Positions 48,999-57,762 of a stretch of 61,868 nucleotides of DNA are shown here, one piece after another. This DNA is from Thermoleophilaceae bacterium (lineage in GTDB: Bacteria > Actinomycetota > Thermoleophilia > Solirubrobacterales > Thermoleophilaceae): contig DASUWY010000045.1 in the NCBI GenBank assembly GCA_036378175.1, positions 1 to 61,868 of the forward strand. Reading direction: 5' to 3'. The position numbers were made by a program, and so were the translations under genes. Positions within the stretch are counted from its first letter, which is position 1. Each line of letters opens with the position of its first letter. The notes below the pieces were generated by a model. The model saw only the letters and a list, made by a program, of their open reading frames with translations, searched no databases and was not told where the DNA came from.

Positions 48999-50035
48999 GC
49001 ACGCACGTGCGCAGCGAGGCCGGTACCGGGACGGGCAACGGCCAGGCCCCGCCGCGCGACCCGCGCGACCCTCGCGCGGTGCACACCGGCGCGTTCCCGG
49101 GCGCGTTCCCGATCGGCCCGGCGATTTCCTTCCTGCGCCGTATGCGCTCCGCGCTCGAGTCCGGGAGCGAGCTTCCCCTCGCGCTCGCCGAGGCGGGCTC
49201 GGCGCTGCCGCGCGACCTGCGGATGGCACTCGACCGCCTGCTCAGCCGGCTGGCGGGCGACTACGAGGAGGACGAGTGGGGGTTCGACGAGGAGTTCGCC
49301 GACGCGCTGCTGCCGTTCCTCGAGTTCCTCTACGACCGCTGGTGGCGGGTGGAGACGATCGGCGCGCGCAACGTCCCCTCGCACGGCAGGGCGCTGCTCG
49401 TGTCGAACCACGCGGGCACCCTGCCGTGGGACGCCACGATGATCTCCGTTGGGCTGCTGCGCGAGCACCCGCTGCCGCGCTACCCGCGCTTCCTCGTGCT
49501 CGACTGGGCGTTCCAGCTGCCCTACGTGTCGGTTGCCATGCGGAAGGTGGGCGGCGTGGTGGCCTCGCCGTACAACGCGCTGCGGCTGCTCGAGCAGGAC
49601 GAGCTCGTGGCCGTGTTCCCCGAGGGCGCGAAGGGGGCGGGCAAGCCGTTCAAGGAGCGCTACCGCCTGCAGCGCTTCGGCCGCGGCGGCTTCGTGGAGC
49701 TTGCGCTGCGCACCGGCTCGCCGATCGTGCCGGTGGCCGTTGTGGGCAGCGAGGAGATCTACCCGAAGGTGGGCGACGCGCCGTGGCTCGCGCGGCTGAT
49801 CGGGGCGCCCTACTTCCCGCTCACGCCGACGTTCCCGCTGCTCGGACCGCTTGGAACGATCCCGCTCCCGTCCAGGTGGCGCATCGAGTTCGGCGAGCCG
49901 ATCGACACCGCGCGCTTCGGGCCGGAGGCGGCCGAGGACCGCTCGTTCGTGTTCGAGCTCTCGGAGCAGGTGCGCGCGGCGATTCAGAACAAGGTCTACG
50001 AGAACCTCGTGGAGCGCGGCTCCGCATTCTTGTAG
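48995..50035 (+). CDS. Lysophospholipid acyltransferase (PlsC-like)
   Basis: 346 residues. Acyltransferase domain in the C-terminal two thirds: 'LVSNHAGTLPWDATM' holds the catalytic His and Asp (here separated by six residues, as in the DGAT/MGAT-like group), 'VFPEGAKG' is the second block, and 'SPIVPVAVVGSEEIYP' the fourth. The first 110 residues are an unrelated charged region. It transfers acyl chains to lysophospholipid or glycerolipid. Coupled to the upstream epimerase. Confidence 0.88.
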   Translation: MSTHVRSEAGTGTGNGQAPPRDPRDPRAVHTGAFPGAFPIGPAISFLRRMRSALESGSELPLALAEAGSALPRDLRMALDRLLSRLAGDYEEDEWGFDEEFADALLPFLEFLYDRWWRVETIGARNVPSHGRALLVSNHAGTLPWDATMISVGLLREHPLPRYPRFLVLDWAFQLPYVSVAMRKVGGVVASPYNALRLLEQDELVAVFPEGAKGAGKPFKERYRLQRFGRGGFVELALRTGSPIVPVAVVGSEEIYPKVGDAPWLARLIGAPYFPLTPTFPLLGPLGTIPLPSRWRIEFGEPIDTARFGPEAAEDRSFVFELSEQVRAAIQNKVYENLVERGSAFL

Positions 50036-50065
50036 CCGCATCGCTCACCCGTTACGGTTGGCGCC

Positions 50066-50488
50066 GTGAGCGAGTTCAAGTCGCCTCAGGAGTTCCGTGA
50101 GGTCATCGATCGTGTGTTCACGATCATGAGTCGCGATCCCGACATGGGACCGAAGCTGCGCGATGCCGAGACTCCGCAGCGCTTCGAGTTCCCGGACGTG
50201 GACATGGTGGTGAACATCACCTACGCCGAGGACCGCGGCGAGGACTGCCTGCGCTGGGAGTGGTCCGACGACGTGGCGTGGGACCCGGAGGTGGGAATGG
50301 TGATGGACTCAAACGTCGCCAACCGCTACTTCCAGGGAAAGGAGAACATCGCGATGGCGATCGCCCGGCGCCGCATCAAGACGTCCGGCAACGTGAAGAA
50401 GGCGCTGGCGCTCATTCCGATCACGAAGCCCGTGTACGCGCGCTACCGCGCGATGCTCGAAGAGGAGTACCCGCACCTGGTGGAGTAG
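50066..50488 (+). CDS. SCP2 sterol-binding domain protein
   Basis: 140 residues from GTG at 50066. Pattern 'EFREVIDRVFTIMSRDPDMG', 'CLRWEWSDDVAWDPEVGMVM' (split) and the helix 'NIAMAIARRRIKTSGNVKKAL' fit the SCP2 fold, a lipid carrier. Expected to bind fatty acyl or sterol-like ligands in the cytoplasm. It follows the acyltransferase by 30 bases and precedes fhs by 10. Confidence 0.8.
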   Translation: MSEFKSPQEFREVIDRVFTIMSRDPDMGPKLRDAETPQRFEFPDVDMVVNITYAEDRGEDCLRWEWSDDVAWDPEVGMVMDSNVANRYFQGKENIAMAIARRRIKTSGNVKKALALIPITKPVYARYRAMLEEEYPHLVE

Positions 50489-50498
50489 CGGGCGCAGC

Positions 50499-52178
50499 AT
50501 GAAGACGAGCCTCGAGATCGCGCAGGAAGCCGAGCTCAAGCCGATCGAGTCGATCGCCGAGCGCTCGGGCCTGTTGCCGGAGGAGTACGAGCTCTACGGG
50601 CGGCACAAGGCGAAGGTGTCGCTCGGCATGCTGGAACGCCTGAAGGACGCGCCCGACGGCAAGCTCATCTGCGTGTCGGGCGTCACTCCCACGCGCGCCG
50701 GGGAGGGCAAGACCACCACGGCGGTGTCGCTCACCCAGGGTCTCGGGGCGATAGACAAGGACCCGCTGCTGTGCCTGCGCGAGCCCTCGCTCGGACCGGT
50801 GTTCGGCATCAAGGGCGGCGCGGCGGGTGGCGGGCTCGCCCAGGTCGTGCCGATGGAGGACCTCAACCTGCACTTCACCGGCGACATCCACGCCGTCGGC
50901 GCCGCCAACAACCTCCTCGCCGCGCTCCTCGACGCCTCGATCCTGCACGGCAACCCGCACTCGATCGACGCGCTGCGCATCGGCTGGCGCCGAGCGCTCG
51001 ACATGAACGATCGCGCGCTGCGCGACGTCGCCATCGGCCTCGGCGGCCGCGCCAACGGCTACCCGCGCGAGACCGGCTTCGACATCACGGCCGCGTCCGA
51101 GGTGATGGCGATCCTCGCCGTGTCACGCGATCTGAAGGACCTCCGCGCGCGGCTCGGAGACATCACCGTCGCCCACTCCTACAAGGGCGGCACGCCCGTC
51201 ACCGCAGAGGACCTCGGCGCCGCCGGCGCGATGACCGTTCTCCTCAAGGACGCGCTCAAGCCCAACCTGATCCAGACGCTCGAGGGGCAGCCGTGCCTGA
51301 TGCACTGCGGCCCGTTCGCGAACATCGCGCACGGCAACTCCTCGCTCGTGGCGGACCTGATCGGCCTCAAGCTGGGCGACTACGTGGTCACCGAGTCCGG
51401 CTTCGGCTCGGACATGGGGATGGAGAAGCTGTTCAACATCGTCTGCCGCAAGGCGGGCATCCAGCCGAGCGCCGTCGTGCTCGTGGCCACGGTGCGCGCG
51501 CTCAAGCACCACGGCGGGCTGGAGACTCCGCAGCAGGCCGAGCGGGCCCGCGGCCTCGCCGCCATCGCGATCGGTGCCGGGAACCTGCACCGCCACCTGC
51601 AGATCGTGAGCGGCTTCGGCCTGCCGTGCGTCGTGGCGGTGAACCGTCGCCCGGAGGACACCGACGAGGAGGTGGAGCTGGTGCGCGCTCTCGCGCTCGA
51701 GGGCGGCGCCGTGGCGGCCGAGGTGAACGACGGCTTCGCGAACGGCGGCCAGGGCGCCGCCGCGCTCGCGGATGCTGTGGCCGCCGCATGCGAGGTGGAG
51801 CCCGACTTCAAGCTCACCTACGAGGACGACGACCCGATCGAGGTGAAGATCCGAAAGATCGCGACCGAGGTGTACGGCGCCCGTGACGTCGTCTTCTACA
51901 TGGATGCCGAGCGCAAGATCGACCAGTTCAAGAACGAGGGGCTCGACAAGCTCCCGATCTGCATGGCGAAGACCCATCTGTCGCTGTCAGCCGACCCCTC
52001 GCTCCTCGGCGCGCCGCAGGACTTCACGCTGCCGGTGCGAGATATCCGCGCCTACACGGGCGCGGGCTGGCTCGTGCCGCTGGCGGGCGACATCCAGCAG
52101 ATGCCGGGGCTCGGCAGAACGCCGGCAGCGCTCAACGTCGACATCGACGAGAACGGTCGGACCGTCGGGCTGTTCTAA
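50499..52178 (+). CDS. fhs: Formate-tetrahydrofolate ligase
   Basis: 559 residues, the usual length. It makes 10-formyl-THF from formate, THF and ATP. P-loop 'TPTRAGEGKTTT' at 63-74, 'EPSLGPVFGIKGGAAGGG', 'GRANGYPRETGFDITAASE' (split), and 'TVRALKHHGG' are canonical. Enters one-carbon metabolism and, in some bacteria, formate assimilation. Only 10 bases after the SCP2 gene, so probably cotranscribed with it. Confidence 0.97.
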   Translation: MKTSLEIAQEAELKPIESIAERSGLLPEEYELYGRHKAKVSLGMLERLKDAPDGKLICVSGVTPTRAGEGKTTTAVSLTQGLGAIDKDPLLCLREPSLGPVFGIKGGAAGGGLAQVVPMEDLNLHFTGDIHAVGAANNLLAALLDASILHGNPHSIDALRIGWRRALDMNDRALRDVAIGLGGRANGYPRETGFDITAASEVMAILAVSRDLKDLRARLGDITVAHSYKGGTPVTAEDLGAAGAMTVLLKDALKPNLIQTLEGQPCLMHCGPFANIAHGNSSLVADLIGLKLGDYVVTESGFGSDMGMEKLFNIVCRKAGIQPSAVVLVATVRALKHHGGLETPQQAERARGLAAIAIGAGNLHRHLQIVSGFGLPCVVAVNRRPEDTDEEVELVRALALEGGAVAAEVNDGFANGGQGAAALADAVAAACEVEPDFKLTYEDDDPIEVKIRKIATEVYGARDVVFYMDAERKIDQFKNEGLDKLPICMAKTHLSLSADPSLLGAPQDFTLPVRDIRAYTGAGWLVPLAGDIQQMPGLGRTPAALNVDIDENGRTVGLF

Positions 52179-52188
52179 CCCGGGTCGG

Positions 52189-52207
52189 GTCACCCGAGTC
52201 GGGTGAC
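52189..52207. promoter_or_regulatory. Inverted repeat between fhs and MFS pump
   Basis: GTCACCCGA-G-TCGGGTGAC: two 9-base perfect arms with a single central base, 34 bases before the MFS start. A second CGGGTCGGGT lies just upstream. Well placed as an operator for the pump; no regulator gene is adjacent. Confidence 0.4.
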
Positions 52208-52240
52208 GTAGCCGGGACGCAGACGCGCGAGCATGGCCGC

Positions 52241-53692
52241 GTGGCCAGCACCACGTCAACGCCCTTCCCGAAGCCTCCGGCCGCGGACTGGGTTGGCTCT
52301 CCTCGCAAGTTCCTTCTGCCCTTGGCGCTGGCGCAGTTCATCTGCAGCTTCGCCGGCTCGAACATGAATGTGATGATCAACGACATCAGCAGGGACCTGA
52401 ACACCACGGTCAAGGGCGTTCAGACCGTGATCACGCTCTTCCTGCTGATCATGGCGATCCTGATGATTCCCGGGAGCAAGCTCACGGACAAGTGGGGGCG
52501 CAAGCGCTGCTTCCGCATCGGGCTCCTGCTCTACGGAGTCGGCGCCGTGTTGAGCGCGGTGTCGCCGGGGCTGCCGGTGCTGATCCTGGGAAATTCCGTG
52601 TTCGAGGGTGTGGGCACTGCGCTCCTGATTCCGCCGGTCTACATCCTCACCACGCTCGCCTTCAGCGATCTCACCTTGCGCGCGAAGGCCTTCGGGGCGA
52701 TCAGCGCACTCGGGGGGATCGGTGCCGCCACCGGGCCCCTGATCGGCGGGCTCATCACCACGGCGATCAGCTGGCGTGCGGCATTTGTCTTTCAGGCCGC
52801 CGTGATCGCGGCGATCATCGTGCTGAGCCGCGGCATCAAGGATCCGCTCGAGCCCGATCCAGACCGGCCTTTCGACGTGCTTGGCGCGGTGCTGTCGGGG
52901 GCCGGCTTGTTCTTCCTGGTGTTCGGCATCCAGCAGGCCCAGAACGACCTCGCTCTGATGGCGGTCCTCATGGCCCTGGGCGCGGCGTTTCTCGTCTCGT
53001 TCTTCGCGTACACCCGGCATCGGGAGCGGGCCGGAAAGGAGCCGTTGTTCTCCCTGAGCCTCTTCCGCAATCGCGTGTCCGATCTCGGGCTGATCACCCA
53101 GAACATCCAATGGCTCCTGCTGATGGGGATCACGTTCGTCGCGTCGGTCTACCTCCAGACCGTCCGCGATTTCAATGCGATCAAGACCGGTGTGATCTTC
53201 ACGGCCCTCACCGCGGGGGTCCTTGTGTCGTCGCTTGGCGCAGAACGTTTCGCCAAGCGTCGCGAGCAGAGGACTTTGATCATCGCGGGCTTCATCCTCA
53301 CCGTCGCCGGCATCGGGCTGCTGCTCGCACTTGTGCGAGAGGCCGGAAGCGTCTGGGCGTTCGTGCCGGGACTTTTGGTCTGCGGCCTCGGGCTCGGTGT
53401 CATGCTCACGCCGTCGGTGAACATCGTTCAGTCCGCCTTTTCCGAAGAGCGGCAGGGGGAGATCTCCGGGCTTTCGCGCAGCATCTCGAACCTCGGCTCG
53501 TCGCTCGGCACGGCCATAGCCGGCACGATCCTGATCTCGGATCTGGCGTCCGGGAACCGGTCCTACGTCCTCGCGATGGTTTCGCTGGCCGCGCTGGCCC
53601 TGATCGGGCTTGGAGCCGCTATCGCGTTGCCGCACGCCCGGCCCGGAGAAGCGCAGCCGGCGCCGGCATCGGCTAGCGCCGCCGCGCGGTGA
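52241..53692 (+). CDS. DHA2-type MFS efflux transporter
   Basis: 483 residues from GTG at 52241. About 14 helices. Motif A 'SKLTDKWGRKRCF', motif C-like 'GPLIGGLITTAISWRAAF' after helix 5, as in EmrB/QacA drug:H+ antiporters. Probably exports hydrophobic or cationic toxic compounds. Inverted repeat 52189-52207 may control it. Its end overlaps the convergent methyltransferase by 20 bases. Confidence 0.9.
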   Translation: MASTTSTPFPKPPAADWVGSPRKFLLPLALAQFICSFAGSNMNVMINDISRDLNTTVKGVQTVITLFLLIMAILMIPGSKLTDKWGRKRCFRIGLLLYGVGAVLSAVSPGLPVLILGNSVFEGVGTALLIPPVYILTTLAFSDLTLRAKAFGAISALGGIGAATGPLIGGLITTAISWRAAFVFQAAVIAAIIVLSRGIKDPLEPDPDRPFDVLGAVLSGAGLFFLVFGIQQAQNDLALMAVLMALGAAFLVSFFAYTRHRERAGKEPLFSLSLFRNRVSDLGLITQNIQWLLLMGITFVASVYLQTVRDFNAIKTGVIFTALTAGVLVSSLGAERFAKRREQRTLIIAGFILTVAGIGLLLALVREAGSVWAFVPGLLVCGLGLGVMLTPSVNIVQSAFSEERQGEISGLSRSISNLGSSLGTAIAGTILISDLASGNRSYVLAMVSLAALALIGLGAAIALPHARPGEAQPAPASASAAAR

Positions 53693-54284
53693 AGCGCACG
53701 CCCACCGGCGGCAGCTCGCCGCTCGCGATCAGTGCCTCCTCGGGCGCTCGCAGCGCGAGGTCGAGGTGCCAGCGGTGGAGGTATGAGCCGCGCACGGGCG
53801 GCCCCAGCTCGAACCACTCCTCCAGCAGCGTGTAGATCCGGTCGAGGGGATGGATGTGCCCGCGCATCTCCTCGATGAGCTCCGCCGGATCGTCCGGAGC
53901 ATGCTCCCCCCGCTCCCGACGGCGCTCGCTCCACCACCTCACCGCGCGCTCGTCGAGCGCCCAGACGTCGAGCTCATCCACCGCCAGCACGCCGCCCGGC
54001 CGCACCATCCGCGCGAGGTTCGCGAGCGAGCTGTCCAGTGGCTCCACGTGATGCAGCGACACCACCGCGACCGCGGCGTCGAAGCTGCCGTCCGGCTCGT
54101 CCACGTCGTTCAGAGCGATCGCAGCCACCGGCGGCTCGCCCGCCGGGTCGATCGCGAGAACGTCATATCGCGCGTCCACCAGCGCGGCCGCCAGCTCGCC
54201 CTCGCCGGCGCCCACCTCCAGCACACGCGCCGGCGGCGACGGCAGCGCCCCGAGGACGAACCGCAGAACCTCGTCCGACAGCAA
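53673..54284 (-). CDS. Class I SAM-dependent methyltransferase
   Basis: 203 residues from TTG at 54284, immediately after the stop of the SDR gene. SAM-binding motif I 'VLEVGAGEGELAAAL' (21-35), motif II 'DVLAIDPAG', 'FDAAVAVVSLHHVEP' and 'PGGVLAVDELD' are the type-11 pattern. Substrate unknown. The TTG start lacks a clear ribosome binding site, but translation may follow on from the SDR gene, as the two touch. Confidence 0.85.
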   Translation of the reverse strand: MLSDEVLRFVLGALPSPPARVLEVGAGEGELAAALVDARYDVLAIDPAGEPPVAAIALNDVDEPDGSFDAAVAVVSLHHVEPLDSSLANLARMVRPGGVLAVDELDVWALDERAVRWWSERRRERGEHAPDDPAELIEEMRGHIHPLDRIYTLLEEWFELGPPVRGSYLHRWHLDLALRAPEEALIASGELPPVGVRFTARRR

Positions 54285-56279
54285 CTAGAAGTGCACGCCG
54301 CGCAGGAGGTATGCCATGGCCACGGCCTCGGTCGACATCTCCTGACCCTTCTTCCCGTCGCCCTCGGTCGCGCCCTCCTTGTCCTTCCGGGCGGCCTTCG
54401 AGTCCGGGAAGATCTTGTAAGCCGCGTTCATGATCTGGTCCACGGACTTCGGCGAGATCGAGTAGAGGATCTGGCCGAAGGTGCCGAGGCGGGTGGCCAC
54501 GCGCTTTGGCTTGTCGAGGATCGCGTCCGTGATGAGCTGCGCCGCCTCTTCCGGCGACAGTGTGGGGAACGCGTCGTAGATGGAGGTGGGCGCGATCATC
54601 GGCGTGCGCACGAGCGGCATGTACACCGTCGTCACGCTCACGCCGTCGCCCACAACCTCCGGGGCCATGCAGCGCGAGAACGCGTCGAGCGCCGCCTTCG
54701 AGGCGACGTACGCCGAGAAGCGCGGCGTGTTCGTCTGCACGCCGATGCTCGACACGTTGATGATGTGACCCGACTTCTGCTCGCGCATGTGCGGCAGCAG
54801 CTTGAGGATCATCTTCACCGCGCCGAAGTAGTTGAGCTGCATCGTGCGCTCGTAGTCGTGGAAGCGGTCGTATGACGCCTCCACGCTGCGGCGGATCGAA
54901 CGGCCGGCGTTGTTCACGAGCACGTCCACCGCGCCATGCTGGTCGACGATCTCGTCGGCCACGCGGTCGATGTCATCCATGTCGGAGAGGTCCGCCGGAT
55001 GCACGTGCGCCGTGCCGCCCGCCTCCTCCACCTCGTCACGCAGCTCCTCGAGCTTCTCGCGCGTGCGCGCGACGAGCACGACGGTCCCGCCGGCCTCGCC
55101 GATCTTCTTCGCCACCTCGCGGCCGATGCCGCTCGAGGCGCCGGTCACCACGATCACCTTGTCCTTCACGGCGCTCGACAGGCTGCGCTCGCGGAAGAGG
55201 TCCGGATCCAGGTTGCGCTCCCAGTAATCCCAGACCTTGGTCGCGTAGCTCGACAGCGGCGGCACCGCGATGCCGGTGCCCGTGAGCGCCCGCTGGGTGT
55301 CGCGCGCGTCGAACTCCGCGTCGAACTCGCGGTTCTCGAGCGCCTCCGGCGGGATCTCCAGGTCGTGCAGGATCTGGTTGCGCACGCTCTTCACGGTGGG
55401 CACCTGCATCAGGCCCTTCGCCACCTGCGGCGGCACGATGTTCGTGAGGTTCGCGTCCACCCGCATCGCGAAGCGCGGCGCGTGCGCGGCCTTGGCGAAC
55501 TCGTTCAGCGCCTGGCCCGCGGTGAGCGGCTTGGGATCCACCAGGTGGAACGTGTTGCCGTACAGGTCGCCCTCGTCCATGTGCGCGATGTGGTCCATCG
55601 CGCGCGCGACGAAGTCCACCGGCACGATGTTCAGCGCCTTGCCCTCGGGACCGGCCAGGGGGAACCACTCAGGCAGGGCGTGGCGCAGCTTCTGGAGCAG
55701 CTTGAAGAGGTAGTAGGGACCGTCGATCTTGTCCATCTCGCCGGTCTCCGAGTTGCCGATCACGATCCCCGGGCGGTAGATCCGAAGCGGCGCCTTCACC
55801 ATCTCGCGCGCGAGCTTCTCGGACTCGAACTTGGTCGCGTGGTAGGCGTGCGGCAGCTTCTGCCCCTCGTCGAACATGTCCTCGCGGAAGAGGCCCTTGA
55901 ACTTGCCGGCCACGGCGATTGAGCTCACGTGGTGGAAGCGGCCGACGTCGATCGAGTTGGCGAACTCGATCGTGTGGCGGGTGCCGTCGACGTTCGCCCG
56001 GCGCAGCGTGTCCTCGTCGCTCTCGATGTCGTAGATCGCGGCGAGGTGGAAGAAGTGGTCGATCTTCTCGTTGAAGTCGTCGATCCCCAGGCCCTGCTTG
56101 CCGAGGTCGCCGGGGACGGGCACGAGCCGATCGCCTGCGTCGAGGCGCTGCGCGAGCGCGTCGAGCCGACCCTTCGAGCCCTCGCGCACGAGGGCGTAAA
56201 CCCGGCCATCTCGCTTCAGCAACTGCTCCACGAGGTTCCTGCCGATGAATCCCGTGGCGCCGGTGACGAAGTAGTTCAC
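54285..56279 (-). CDS. Two-domain SDR (fatty acyl reductase-like, Acr-type)
   Basis: 664 residues. N-terminal extended SDR: 'VTGATGFIGRNLVEQLL' (5-21), 'HATKFESEKLAREM' with the YxxxK site (AYHATK). C-terminal classical SDR: 'VTGASSGIGREVAKKI' (near 378), 'NNAGRSIRRS', 'VSSIGVQT', 'YVASKAALDAF'. This architecture is that of Acr-type fatty acyl-CoA/ACP reductases and related two-domain SDRs of actinobacteria (e.g. Mtb Rv3391-like), acting with NADPH on long-chain thioesters. A methyltransferase follows directly. Confidence 0.88.
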   Translation of the reverse strand: MNYFVTGATGFIGRNLVEQLLKRDGRVYALVREGSKGRLDALAQRLDAGDRLVPVPGDLGKQGLGIDDFNEKIDHFFHLAAIYDIESDEDTLRRANVDGTRHTIEFANSIDVGRFHHVSSIAVAGKFKGLFREDMFDEGQKLPHAYHATKFESEKLAREMVKAPLRIYRPGIVIGNSETGEMDKIDGPYYLFKLLQKLRHALPEWFPLAGPEGKALNIVPVDFVARAMDHIAHMDEGDLYGNTFHLVDPKPLTAGQALNEFAKAAHAPRFAMRVDANLTNIVPPQVAKGLMQVPTVKSVRNQILHDLEIPPEALENREFDAEFDARDTQRALTGTGIAVPPLSSYATKVWDYWERNLDPDLFRERSLSSAVKDKVIVVTGASSGIGREVAKKIGEAGGTVVLVARTREKLEELRDEVEEAGGTAHVHPADLSDMDDIDRVADEIVDQHGAVDVLVNNAGRSIRRSVEASYDRFHDYERTMQLNYFGAVKMILKLLPHMREQKSGHIINVSSIGVQTNTPRFSAYVASKAALDAFSRCMAPEVVGDGVSVTTVYMPLVRTPMIAPTSIYDAFPTLSPEEAAQLITDAILDKPKRVATRLGTFGQILYSISPKSVDQIMNAAYKIFPDSKAARKDKEGATEGDGKKGQEMSTEAVAMAYLLRGVHF

Positions 56280-56559
56280 GTCCTCTCCCTCTCGTTGGAG
56301 GGCAAGACTGTACCCGGCATCGCCCGTAGGGGCCGACGGTCCCTCGCACTTGGGTTTCGTCAGCGGCTATGGGGTATTGACCAAGCGTCCCGCCGAGAGG
56401 AAACTCCGGGCTGAATTTGGCAGCAGGCCGGATAGTGGGAGGTACAGGCTGCCCTCCGCGAGGCGCTCGAAGGCGTCGCCGGCCGACGTCGCGGGACGAT
56501 CCTCCCGCGTAACGGCGGGACCACGTCACTGGTCCCGCCGTTGTTAGCTTGAGAGGTCG
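56280..56559. other. 280-base divergent spacer with leader hairpins
   Basis: Between the SDR (minus) and the MerR-cyclase (plus). It contains purine-rich stretches and several possible stems, including GAGGAAACTCCGGGCT at 56397-56412, which recalls RNase P RNA but has none of the rest of that RNA. A strong terminator-like hairpin lies at 56511-56542. No gene is called. Confidence 0.4.
56511..56542 (+). terminator. Terminator-like hairpin in leader of cyclase gene
   Basis: AACGGCGGGACCA / TGGTCCCGCCGTT is a perfect 13-bp stem with a 6-base loop, followed by GTTAGCTT, ending 17 bases before the cyclase ATG. Neighbouring genes diverge here, so it is not a normal gene end; a transcription attenuator or end of a small RNA is more likely. 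Confidence 0.5.
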
Positions 56560-57753
56560 ATGAGCGACGACCGGCTCACTCTCAGCGAGGTGGCAGAGCA
56601 GGTAGGCGTGACGCCCGCCACGCTGAAGCGCTGGGCGCGGGCCGGCGTGATCCCGGACGCCGACGGCGATTCGCGCTGGAGCCCGATCGCCGCTGCCCAC
56701 GCGCGCATCGTCGCGCGGCTGCGGGCCCGCGGGCACAGCCTCGAGGCGATCCGCGAGGCCGCCGAGGACGGGCGGCTCGCCTACGGATTCGTGGAGGACC
56801 TCTTCCCGTCGCCGGCACGACGCCACTCGATGGAGGAGGTGTCGGAGCAGACCGGACTCGAGCCGGCGCTGATCCAGCGCATCTGGACCACCATCGGGCT
56901 GCCGCAGCGCGAGGCGGAGGACTTCTCGGACGAGGACGTGCAGGCGCTTCACTACGTGGGGGCGGTGCTCGACGCGGGCTTCCCGCTCGTGGCGTTCCTC
57001 CAGCTCACGCGCGTATACGGGCAGACGATGTCCCAGATCGCCGACGCCGAGACGCGGCTCTTCCACATCTACGTGCACGAGCCGCTAATGCGCGAGGGCG
57101 TGCCCGGGATAGAGATGGCGGAGGAGATGGAGCATCTCGCGCGCGATCTCCTGCCGCTCGCCTCGCCGATCATGGACTTCATCCACCGCCGCTTCCTCCA
57201 GCACTTCGTGGAGCAGGACGTGGTGGGCCACATGGAGGTCGACCTCGGCGACGAGGACTCGGAGCTGGGGCGCGTGCGCGTGGCGCTCGCCTTCTGCGAC
57301 CTGGCCGGCTACACCCGCTTCACCGAGGAGGAGGGCGAGGAGGAGGCGCTGTCCTTCGTCGAGCGCTTCATCGAATCGGTGACGGAGACGCTGCCCGACG
57401 ACGCTCGAGTGGTGAAGACGATCGGCGACGAGGTGATGATCGTGGGGCAGGACGTGCTCGCTCTGGTGGACTGGGCCGTGGGGTTCCAGCGGCTGTTCGA
57501 CGAACGCCCGGCTCCCCGCATCGGGATCCACCAGGGGCCCGTGATCTACCGCGACGGGGACTACTTCGGCCGCGACGTGAACCTCACCTCGCGTGTGGTC
57601 GCCCGCGCGCGCGGCAGCGAGGTGTTGATCACGGACTCGGTTCGCGCCGTGGTCGGGGACCGCGACCATCTCGCCTTCGAGGGCATTGGCACCGTGAAGC
57701 TCAAGGGCTTCGACGAGCCGCGCACGCTCTATCGCGCCTACCCGCGCGAGTAG
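56560..57753 (+). CDS. MerR HTH - class III adenylate cyclase fusion
   Basis: 397 residues, GAGAGG before the ATG. Residues 6-40 are a MerR-type HTH ('LTLSEVAEQVGVTPATLKRW'). Residues about 85-190 resemble the regulatory domain of Rv1264-type cyclases (second HTH-like 'EEVSEQTGLEPALIQRIW'). Residues about 235-395 are a class III cyclase: metal Asp247 (FCDLAGYT) and Asp290 (IGDEVM), Lys286, Asp339, Asn341 and Arg345 (GRDVNLTSRV). All catalytic residues are present, so it should make cyclic AMP; the HTH suggests DNA binding or regulation by DNA-bound state. Confidence 0.88.
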   Translation: MSDDRLTLSEVAEQVGVTPATLKRWARAGVIPDADGDSRWSPIAAAHARIVARLRARGHSLEAIREAAEDGRLAYGFVEDLFPSPARRHSMEEVSEQTGLEPALIQRIWTTIGLPQREAEDFSDEDVQALHYVGAVLDAGFPLVAFLQLTRVYGQTMSQIADAETRLFHIYVHEPLMREGVPGIEMAEEMEHLARDLLPLASPIMDFIHRRFLQHFVEQDVVGHMEVDLGDEDSELGRVRVALAFCDLAGYTRFTEEEGEEEALSFVERFIESVTETLPDDARVVKTIGDEVMIVGQDVLALVDWAVGFQRLFDERPAPRIGIHQGPVIYRDGDYFGRDVNLTSRVVARARGSEVLITDSVRAVVGDRDHLAFEGIGTVKLKGFDEPRTLYRAYPRE

Positions 57754-57762
57754 TTTTGGAGG

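Noticed and set aside
56397..56412. GAGGAAACTCCGGGCT, similar to the P4 region of RNase P RNA (GAGGAAAGTCCGGGCT).
   Set aside because: The spacer is only 280 bases, there is a mismatch in the core, and the other conserved RNase P parts could not be found.
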